From: Saprospiraceae bacterium
GTDB taxonomy: Bacteria; Bacteroidota; Bacteroidia; Chitinophagales; Saprospiraceae
Length of the DNA stretch: 6,016 bases
NCBI GenBank assembly: GCA_013001805.1
Contig: JABDLW010000897.1
Coordinates: 1-6,016, forward strand
Direction of reading: 5' to 3'
The position numbers and the translations under genes are program-made. Positions 1 to 4,946 of this stretch are shown piece by piece. The notes under the pieces are model-generated. The model was not told the DNA's origin and made no database searches. It saw only the letters and a list, made by a program, of their open reading frames with translations. Within the stretch, counting starts at the first letter, position 1; every line of letters begins with the position of its first letter.

Positions 1-369
1 TTCCATGATCTTGAGCCGGGGAAATCTTCTGGCTGCATCCAATAGCTGTTGTGCCTCCTCAGCGTCGAGGGCAATCGGTTTCTCACACAGCACGTGCTTT
101 CCTGCCTCCAGAGCTTTGATCGACCACGGCACATGAAGGTGATTAGGTAATGGATTATACACCGCATCGATATCCGGATCGGCAAGTAACTGCTCGTAGG
201 ACCCATAGGCCTTGGCCATGCCTAACTTTTTCGCCGCATCTTTGGCAGTGTCCAGATCGCGTGAGCTGATCGCTGCCATTTCGCACAAGTCACTTTTTAA
301 CATGCCGGGAACGACACGGTTAAGACCGATTTTGGCTGTACTAATGACACCCCATCTTACTTTCTGCAT
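1..369 (-). CDS. Gfo/Idh/MocA-family NAD(P)-dependent oxidoreductase, N-terminal part (cut by window edge)
   Basis: The minus-strand frame is open from an ATG at 369 to the left edge, giving 123 residues with no stop. The product starts MQKVRWGVISTAKIG, the usual beginning of a Rossmann-fold dinucleotide-binding domain in this family (the glycine-rich turn reads G-V-I-S-T-A-K-I-G). Further on are NPLPNHLH (residues 72-79) and LCEKP (94-98). The E-K-P at 96-98 is the family hallmark, and its lysine helps bind the cofactor and substrate. Members are usually 320-400 residues long and oxidise or reduce sugars, inositols or related polyols in the cytoplasm. The substrate-binding C-terminal domain is outside the window, so the substrate cannot be named. 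No Shine-Dalgarno sequence precedes the ATG. The AT-rich stretch at about 410-440 could hold its promoter, but no consensus box is seen there. The family call is firm; the specific reaction is unknown. Confidence 0.93.
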   Translation of the reverse strand, partial: MQKVRWGVISTAKIGLNRVVPGMLKSDLCEMAAISSRDLDTAKDAAKKLGMAKAYGSYEQLLADPDIDAVYNPLPNHLHVPWSIKALEAGKHVLCEKPIALDAEEAQQLLDAARRFPRLKIME

Positions 370-542
370 GGTTTAATTTTGGTTGTTCGTTTTTTCAGGT
401 AAGTAGCCAAGTTATGTATAATAATAGATAATAAATAAGAAGTGAAGAAAAATTGGTCTCGTTAATCCTGTTTAGCTGCACTAAAGTCACTGTCGTAGAT
501 AATGACCCTAAAAACATGCGATATTCAAAAGATCCCTTCAGA

Positions 543-576
543 GATTCGATATTGAGAAACATCTCACTGGCGAATC
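543..576. repeat. Interrupted inverted repeat (hairpin) in the 370-607 spacer
   Basis: GATTCG (543-548) is complementary to CGAATC (571-576). Inside it TGAGA (553-557) is complementary to TCTCA (562-566) around the tetraloop AACA. The two stems are separated by symmetrical 4x4-nt internal loops. Neither strand has a T-run directly after it, so it is not a standard intrinsic terminator. It lies 32 bp past the stop of the patatin gene and might mark the 3' end of that transcript, which is inference only. The rest of the 370-607 spacer is AT-rich (notably 410-440) and holds no gene that I can support. Confidence 0.35.
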
Positions 577-607
577 GTCCAATTTAAAATAAAAAACCAG
601 AAATTAA

Positions 608-2326
608 TTATGCAGGATTTCTCTGCATTTTCTCATTTAGAAAATCGGGTTCAACCTTAAATCTCTCCCAGTCTTTCCGGCATTTTTGATATAAATGATC
701 GATCTCTCTCTTTTGACTTTGGGATAAATCATCATATCCGTTACCAGGTGTGTACTGCAATTCCGTCAGATACTTTAATAATGTAAAACACATGGAAGCC
801 TGACCAGTTATGATCAGACTATTCAGTCGATCCTCAACCCTGTCTTTCTCCAAAAACCAAAGCGTCGTGCCAAAACTCGCTGCATCCTGAGCTATCTCCT
901 CCAGCTTTTCCCCAATAACCTGCTCATAAGATCCTTTGAGACCAGGGTCACAGCCTTCCAGATTTTGATAATATGTTTGATCGTGTTGATTTCTCATTTG
1001 TTGCTGCTCATAGTCTTCCCTGGTCAGTTGTCGTATTAAATTACTCGCACGCCGAAACCGGTACTCTTCCGAATCATATAACCTTCCATAGACTAACCTC
1101 CTCACCGTTTTAAGGAAAATAGTCGATATGAGAATAGTGAGAGATTTGATGCGATCTAAGATCAGGGGTTCAAAACGACCCAGAGGAATTTTCGAGAACT
1201 TCAAACTGTGCAAGTCATCCAAAGGCAGGTCATCGGCTAATTCGCTCTTGAAGTACTGCAACTTGTCAGAGATATAACCTTCAATCTTTTTTCGAGCCGA
1301 AATCATGAGAAAAATCAAACCTGAGACCAGAACCAATAAAGTAAGTGCAATTCCTGTGAGGGTGGAATCCACAAAAGAGCTATATCCCAAATAAATAATG
1401 CAAACGCAACTTAAGATAAAGAGCCCCCATTTGATCCGTGTATACCAAGTTTTTACCCTGGAGGTAAGATTGTAAAAGGTTTGGTTACTCCATTTTCCAT
1501 CGCCACGGGTTTTACTAAATTCAAATGGATGAAAATAAGGTGATGTCACATCCGAAATAATAATTAAATCGAAAGGTTTGGCGTTTGCGCGGGTTTCGGA
1601 AAGGAGTATGCTATCAATGCCCTGATTATCGTAAATTCCGCCATCCATCAATCCAACTTTAGCCATTAGTGGGAGTTCCTCTTTAAGTTCAATCGTTTCT
1701 GAATGAACAAAATCATCTGGCCATTCAATGGGTTCAAACCCCCCGGGAAAACAGGAAGAAGCAGCTATAATATCGGATAATTTGATCTCAGCAGAAATGT
1801 CTTTTTTGACAGGAAAATAATAGTTGCCAAATCTTCCATCACTTTGAAATCTAAAAATCACGCCCTTGCTAAATTCAGTTGCATTAAACATTACTTCCTC
1901 AAGATGCGAATGGGCCATGTTACTGAAAACATCAAAGGTTTCCCCCTGCGTAAAATGCATATCGTAAATCTCAGCAAATGCATTAATCAGGTTCTTACGC
2001 TTGCTGGTATTTTGCCAGACAGCTCCCGTGTTTAATTTTTCCAATCCCAACCGCACCAGGTCGGTTGATTTCAATTGTTGAAGAAGAAAATGGTAGAATT
2101 CGGCAAATGATTTGCCCTTCTGCTGGTGAAGTGCATAGACAACTCCGGTGATTGTACCTCCGGATACGGTTGACAGGGCGACCACGCGATGCAAAAGAGG
2201 CTTACCCTCAAACTTCAATTCGTGTAAGTAAGTCAATGCCCCCAGATGAAAGGAAGCTGCCCGGTAGCCCCCTCCGCTGCAACAAAGGGCAATCCGAGAC
2301 ATAGGAGTCTGAGGAACTTTTACCAT
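608..2326 (-). CDS. Patatin-like phospholipase with a two-helix membrane insertion
   Basis: This 572-residue protein is a serine lipid acyl hydrolase by motif. The oxyanion-hole loop is GGGYRA at residues 18-23. The probable nucleophile is Ser55 in STVSGG (52-57), where the first Gly of the usual GxSxG is Ser, a variant I recall in bacterial patatins. The block IIAASSCFPGGFEPI (186-200) matches the conserved patatin segment before the dyad Asp, and the Asp is D228 in DGGIYDNQG. Hydrophobic stretches at about 300-316 and 323-343 look like two membrane helices with a short loop. The C-terminal part (about 480-520) ends in the T-L...L-I...G pattern of many bacterial patatins. There is no signal peptide, so the catalytic domain is probably cytoplasmic and tied to the inner membrane. 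The ATG at 2326 is the first in frame, with Met9 (2302) as an alternative. Beyond the stop, the strand has a 6-bp hairpin (610-628) and a T-rich tract (587-596), too far apart for a confident terminator. The lipid substrate is unknown. Confidence 0.9.
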   Translation of the reverse strand: MVKVPQTPMSRIALCCSGGGYRAASFHLGALTYLHELKFEGKPLLHRVVALSTVSGGTITGVVYALHQQKGKSFAEFYHFLLQQLKSTDLVRLGLEKLNTGAVWQNTSKRKNLINAFAEIYDMHFTQGETFDVFSNMAHSHLEEVMFNATEFSKGVIFRFQSDGRFGNYYFPVKKDISAEIKLSDIIAASSCFPGGFEPIEWPDDFVHSETIELKEELPLMAKVGLMDGGIYDNQGIDSILLSETRANAKPFDLIIISDVTSPYFHPFEFSKTRGDGKWSNQTFYNLTSRVKTWYTRIKWGLFILSCVCIIYLGYSSFVDSTLTGIALTLLVLVSGLIFLMISARKKIEGYISDKLQYFKSELADDLPLDDLHSLKFSKIPLGRFEPLILDRIKSLTILISTIFLKTVRRLVYGRLYDSEEYRFRRASNLIRQLTREDYEQQQMRNQHDQTYYQNLEGCDPGLKGSYEQVIGEKLEEIAQDAASFGTTLWFLEKDRVEDRLNSLIITGQASMCFTLLKYLTELQYTPGNGYDDLSQSQKREIDHLYQKCRKDWERFKVEPDFLNEKMQRNPA

Positions 2327-2361
2327 AACCTAATGGCCATTTTACCAACCTGCTCAAATAC

Positions 2362-2369
2362 CAAATATA
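2362..2369 (-). promoter_or_regulatory. Candidate Bacteroidota-type -7 box for the patatin gene
   Basis: On the minus strand this reads TATATTTG, an exact match to the TAnnTTTG -7 consensus of the Bacteroidota primary sigma factor. It lies 35 bp before the patatin ATG, a sensible leader length. The -33 element (TTTG expected) is only weakly matched by TTTC at 2393-2390, 20 nt upstream. A box of this length can occur by chance in AT-rich DNA, so it is a candidate only. Confidence 0.4.
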
Positions 2370-2511
2370 ATCAAGTGGTTGCCGGCTTTGAAATCCAGAT
2401 CAAAAAAAACAACTCCATTTGAATCCAATGGGATAAAAACTTTCAAAAGGACGACAGAGTACTAGAGAAGAATCTGTGCTACGGCCAGGTAAATGAAGCT
2501 AAGTAAGGTTG

Positions 2512-2592
2512 TGTGAAAAGGTGCACCGCACTCTGCAGGAACTTCATAAGATTTCACAGTATGAAAAGGATGAAACTGGTAAAATCCTTTCA
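2512..2592 (+). other. Cluster of mutually exclusive stems upstream of the Dabb gene
   Basis: TGAAAAGG occurs twice (2514-2521 and 2562-2569), and its partial complements TTTCA (in 2552-2558) and CCTTTCA (2586-2592) also occur. This allows TGTGAAA (2512-2518) to pair with TTTCACA (2552-2558), or TTTCA with TGAAA (2562-2566), or AAAGGAT (2565-2571) with ATCCTTT (2584-2590). The first and third can coexist and the second excludes both, the arrangement seen in attenuator-type leaders. A GGTGCACC palindrome (2520-2527) sits in the first loop. No T-run follows the last stem and no promoter is evident upstream, so a regulatory role is inference. Confidence 0.25.
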
Positions 2593-2643
2593 CGCTGGAA
2601 AAATTCATATTTTGGAACCTGAAACAATAAAATAGAAAGATCA

Positions 2644-2958
2644 ATGCAAAGACCAGGATTTATACATACGGTATTTTTTTGGATGAAAGATGATGTCACT
2701 CCGGAGGATCGGGTGAAATTTCATCAGGGTGTCGCTGAGTTGACTAAATGTAAGACCATTCTTAATTCTTTTATTGGGCCTCCGGCAGGTACGCCCCGGG
2801 AAGTGGTGGACAACACTTATGAATATGCTTTATTGCTGTTCTTTAAGAGTAAAGAGGATCATGATCTTTATCAGAAAGATCCGGATCATGATCTCTTTAT
2901 CGAGCGATATAAGCATCTGTGGGCCCGAGTGCAAGTATATGATTACCTTCCCCAATAG
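2644..2958 (+). CDS. Dabb-domain (stress-responsive alpha/beta barrel) protein
   Basis: The 104-residue product is about the length of a single Dabb domain (dimeric ferredoxin-like alpha/beta barrel) and has nothing else. Visible family features are the first strand with its conserved His (FIHTVFFWMK, His8), a second core strand YEYALLLFFKS (59-69), the Y-x-x-x-P-x-H segment (YQKDPDH, 75-82) and the closing VQVYDYLP (96-103). Dabb proteins form homodimers with a cleft between the barrels. Some are enzymes (for example olivetolic acid cyclase in plants), but most bacterial ones have no known reaction. It has no signal peptide or membrane helix and should be cytoplasmic. The ATG at 2644 is chosen because the conserved strand begins six residues later. 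Only a weak purine stretch precedes it. A terminator-like hairpin follows 13 bp after the stop, suggesting a single-gene transcript. The family call is good; the function is unassigned. Confidence 0.88.
   Translation: MQRPGFIHTVFFWMKDDVTPEDRVKFHQGVAELTKCKTILNSFIGPPAGTPREVVDNTYEYALLLFFKSKEDHDLYQKDPDHDLFIERYKHLWARVQVYDYLPQ
2856..2894 (+). repeat. In-frame direct repeat of a palindromic 12-mer inside the Dabb gene
   Basis: GGATCATGATCT occurs at 2856-2867 and again at 2883-2894, exactly 27 nt (9 codons) apart. The core GATCATGATC is a perfect 10-bp palindrome. At protein level the copies read EDHDLY and PDHDLF. The second contains the conserved P-x-H of the Dabb fold, so the similarity could be a small local duplication or a coincidence of codon choice. 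Confidence 0.6.
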
Positions 2959-2970
2959 GAGTTAAAGTCT

Positions 2971-3000
2971 AAAGGTCAATTCTTGTCCTTTGCCATTTTT
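2971..3000 (+). terminator. Possible intrinsic terminator after the Dabb gene
   Basis: AAAGG (2971-2975) pairs with CCTTT (2987-2991). After a T-T mismatch, CAA (2977-2979) pairs with TTG (2983-2985) around a 3-nt loop. Four bases later comes TTTTT (2996-3000). It starts 13 nt past the Dabb stop codon. The stem is short and the T-run is slightly offset, so it would be a weak terminator. Confidence 0.4.
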
Positions 3001-3037
3001 CGAAATGATCATTATCAGCCAGTAACGAGCCAAAGTC

Positions 3038-3062
3038 AGTGTGCCATAACTGTGGACACACT
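3038..3062. promoter_or_regulatory. Inverted repeat abutting the lipoprotein promoter box
   Basis: AGTGTG (3038-3043) and CACACT (3057-3062) form a perfect 6-bp inverted repeat with a 13-nt centre. Inside, CCA (3044-3046) and TGG (3053-3055) extend the symmetry with one bulged A. It touches the -7-like box that begins at 3062 and covers where a -33 element would lie. This is where an operator for a dimeric regulator would sit, but no known binding motif is matched. Confidence 0.3.
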
Positions 3063-3069
3063 AAATTTG
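3062..3069 (+). promoter_or_regulatory. Candidate Bacteroidota-type -7 box for the haem lipoprotein gene
   Basis: TAAATTTG matches the TAnnTTTG consensus exactly and lies 59 bp before the ATG at 3129, separated from it by a very AT-rich leader. No TTTG-like -33 element is seen at the normal 17-23 nt spacing, so the site would be weak or activator-dependent if real. Confidence 0.35.
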
Positions 3070-3128
3070 AAGTGATTTTACAAATATTTTATTTGATTTT
3101 ATTTTTTCACTAAAAATCATCAATCAAA

Positions 3129-3656
3129 ATGATCGTTAATGGTAAACACGCAGGCTCCTGGCGATATGCTTTCTTTCTACTCTTGATCGCTTCGTTTGTA
3201 ATAAACTGCAGCCAGACGAAAGAACTGGCGGAAATGAGAAGCCGGGTGATTTCACCTTCCGATATCACGAATTTTCATCCCGAAATGAGTATTAAGATTG
3301 GATGGGTGCCTTACAAGAATCAGAAACTCGTCCAGACGGATCGGAATGAGTGGAAAATCGTAGCGCATGATACCGGAGATAAAGCTGGTTATATTCCGAC
3401 CATGGTAATCACCTATCCTGAATCGGGCGATTCCACTATGCTGGATATGGGTATAAAGAACGAACTTCTGGGCAAACTGATCAAACATAGCGCCATGACA
3501 ATGGAGCCCATTCGGCGGCCTTTTGTTGAGTTCTTTGAGGAAGCTAAATGCCAAAAGTGCCATCCTGCAGATGTAAAAGTGGATTTTGGCTATCAAGCGG
3601 ACAAATCTCTTGACTGGGACTATGTTGGTGTATTAAATGTTTCCGAAGACCATTAA
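3129..3656 (+). CDS. Probable lipoprotein with a single CxxCH haem-c motif, family not recognised
   Basis: This 175-residue protein begins with a positive stretch (K6, R12) and a hydrophobic core (AFFLLLIASFVIN, 14-26) followed by Cys27, consistent with a type II signal peptide. The residues before the Cys (V-I-N-C) depart from the usual L-A/S-G/A-C lipobox, so lipidation is likely but not certain. Ser at +2 gives no inner-membrane retention signal. Near the C-terminus is CQKCH (141-145), the covalent attachment motif of one c-type haem, with His145 as proximal ligand. The distal ligand is not obvious; candidates include M92, M104, M107, H120, M123 and M125. The middle (about 50-130) looks like a compact beta-rich domain that I cannot place in a family. 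Typical small class I cytochromes have CxxCH near the N-terminus, so this layout is unusual. The role is probably periplasmic electron transfer or redox sensing, by inference. The start is set by the signal peptide; there is no Shine-Dalgarno sequence. The gene runs head-on into the methyltransferase gene, and the 93-bp gap holds no clear terminator. Confidence 0.8.
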   Translation: MIVNGKHAGSWRYAFFLLLIASFVINCSQTKELAEMRSRVISPSDITNFHPEMSIKIGWVPYKNQKLVQTDRNEWKIVAHDTGDKAGYIPTMVITYPESGDSTMLDMGIKNELLGKLIKHSAMTMEPIRRPFVEFFEEAKCQKCHPADVKVDFGYQADKSLDWDYVGVLNVSEDH

Positions 3657-3749
3657 CCGAAGCAGGCCAGACACCGGCACATGAAACTGCTCGAGATAGC
3701 CAGACGCTCTTACAACCTGGTGACTGGCAAATAGGCATTGTTCAGAAAT

Positions 3750-4892
3750 TTATTTTGCACGAGTGCCTTCGTACATTTCAAAATGCACAAACCTGCATTC
3801 GAGGGGTCCGTTAAAAAGTGGAATCCGCCGACTGGGTTTTAAACCGACTCTCTTTACCGCTTGCAGGTGCGAGGATATGATCCATGCTTCCCATCCGGTA
3901 AAATGGGTTTTGAGGACATCGCCGATTTGCTTATAAAAAGTGATTGCATCTTGAAGTGGCATACGTTCATCGTAGGGAGGGTTAAAAATCATAACTCCAT
4001 TTTTACTTTGTGGCCGGTAATTAAAGAAATCTCCCTTTTCCCACTTTATTGATGTGATCATAGCATTTGCTGCATTTGATTTGGCCAAATTTAGTGTATG
4101 CCGGTCCAAATCTCTGCCGATGAGAGATGGAGTATTTGACAACTCTGCATCGTGAGCCTTTTCCCTGATCTGCATCCATCGATCACGTTCAAAAGAATTT
4201 AAATGCATAAAACTAAAATGATCCCGTCCTTTTTGTGGTGCGACCCTGGATGACATTAGGGCAGCCTCCATGATAATCGTTCCCGAACCACACATGGGAT
4301 CAACGAGCGGGGTTTTTTGATCCCAACCCGAAAGGTAAATAAGCCCTGCTGCCAGCACCTCATTTATTGGAGCCCTTCCCGTCTGCAGTCGGTAGCCCCT
4401 CTTAAACAGGGAATCTCCAGACGTGTCGAGCGATATGATACAATGGTCGCCTTTAATGAAAACGTTTATTTTTATATCAGCCCCCTTGCTAATTGATGGT
4501 CTGCGATTGTATTTTTCCCGAAACTGATCTACAATAGCATCTTTACACTTTAGCGCTAAAAAATGGCTATTGGTAAATTGATCAGCATAACTCACTACAT
4601 CGATGATAAAAGTCTTGTCTAGTGAAAAGTATTCCCACCATGGCACCTGTTTTACCAGATCATAAAGTGCTTGCTCATCAGGCACTGTGCCTTCATGCAA
4701 AGGCATCAGTACCGCCAGCGCTGTACGACACTGATAGTTAAGGCTATAGCATAAATCCATGTCTCCCACGGTCGAAACCGCCCGGTTATGTTCTTCAACT
4801 TGTGAACCACCTAAACTTCTGATTTCATCTGCCAAAACAGACTCCAGACCAAAAAGCGTTTTGACGAGAAATCTACGCTGCAGAGTAGCCAC
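3750..4892 (-). CDS. THUMP-domain class I SAM-dependent rRNA methyltransferase (RlmL-like, COG0116 family)
   Basis: The 380-residue protein has the order of the RlmL N-terminal half: a ferredoxin-like N-terminal segment (FLVKTLFGLESVLADEI, 8-24), a THUMP RNA-binding domain (about 45-158), the linker LDTSGDSLFKRGYR (155-168) and a Rossmann methyltransferase domain. SAM-binding motif I is DPMCGSGT (198-205), the acidic motif is IGRDLD (258-263) and catalytic motif IV is NPPY (304-307), typical of enzymes methylating a base amino group. E. coli RlmL makes m2G2445 in 23S rRNA but is fused to RlmK (about 700 residues). This protein lacks the second methyltransferase, as do many homologues. Activity on G2445 is therefore inferred from family. 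The start is GTG at 4892: no in-frame ATG exists between it and the upstream stop at 4932-4934, and it places the N-terminus as expected. The gene follows the carboxyltransferase after 54 bp on the same strand and may share its transcript. Confidence 0.93.
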   Translation of the reverse strand: MATLQRRFLVKTLFGLESVLADEIRSLGGSQVEEHNRAVSTVGDMDLCYSLNYQCRTALAVLMPLHEGTVPDEQALYDLVKQVPWWEYFSLDKTFIIDVVSYADQFTNSHFLALKCKDAIVDQFREKYNRRPSISKGADIKINVFIKGDHCIISLDTSGDSLFKRGYRLQTGRAPINEVLAAGLIYLSGWDQKTPLVDPMCGSGTIIMEAALMSSRVAPQKGRDHFSFMHLNSFERDRWMQIREKAHDAELSNTPSLIGRDLDRHTLNLAKSNAANAMITSIKWEKGDFFNYRPQSKNGVMIFNPPYDERMPLQDAITFYKQIGDVLKTHFTGWEAWIISSHLQAVKRVGLKPSRRIPLFNGPLECRFVHFEMYEGTRAK

Positions 4893-4946
4893 TATGATGG
4901 ATTTGATATCGTAAATAAAGAGTACTTGCCATTAAAATAGTGTTGA

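Larger units (their letters stand above)
2327..2643. other. Divergent intergenic region, no gene supported
   Basis: This 317-bp spacer separates the minus-strand patatin gene from the plus-strand Dabb gene, so it should carry promoters for both. The left part holds a minus-strand -7-like box (2362-2369). The right part (2512-2592) holds several short mutually complementary segments. Just before the Dabb gene, TATTTTG at 2608-2614 is one base short of the TAnnTTTG consensus and is the best available guess for its promoter. A 60-codon minus-strand open frame at 2462-2644 has no protein-like signature and is treated as chance. Confidence 0.6.

Noticed and set aside
374..381. TAATTTTG on the plus strand, an exact TAnnTTTG match
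   Set aside because: It points toward the 3' end of the patatin gene and no plus-strand gene follows for over 2 kb, so it is probably a chance match.
608..2326. Patatin as a CapV-like effector of a CBASS antiphage system
   Set aside because: No CD-NTase, E1/E2, JAB or other CBASS partner lies on either side; the neighbours are an oxidoreductase and a Dabb protein. The membrane hairpin is also not typical of CapV.
2462..2644. 60-codon minus-strand open frame in the divergent spacer
   Set aside because: It has no recognisable domain, is rich in Phe, Tyr and His as expected of AT-rich noncoding DNA, ends against the Dabb start codon, and has no promoter or ribosome site.
3252..3596. 114-codon minus-strand frame opposite the haem lipoprotein gene
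   Set aside because: It lies wholly within the lipoprotein gene on the other strand, has no family signature, and the plus-strand frame has a clear signal peptide and CxxCH.
3666..3728. GCCAGAC repeats and a GCCAG/CTGGC inverted repeat in the convergent gap, as a bidirectional terminator
   Set aside because: The stem is only 5 bp with a 20-nt loop, and no T-run follows it on either strand.
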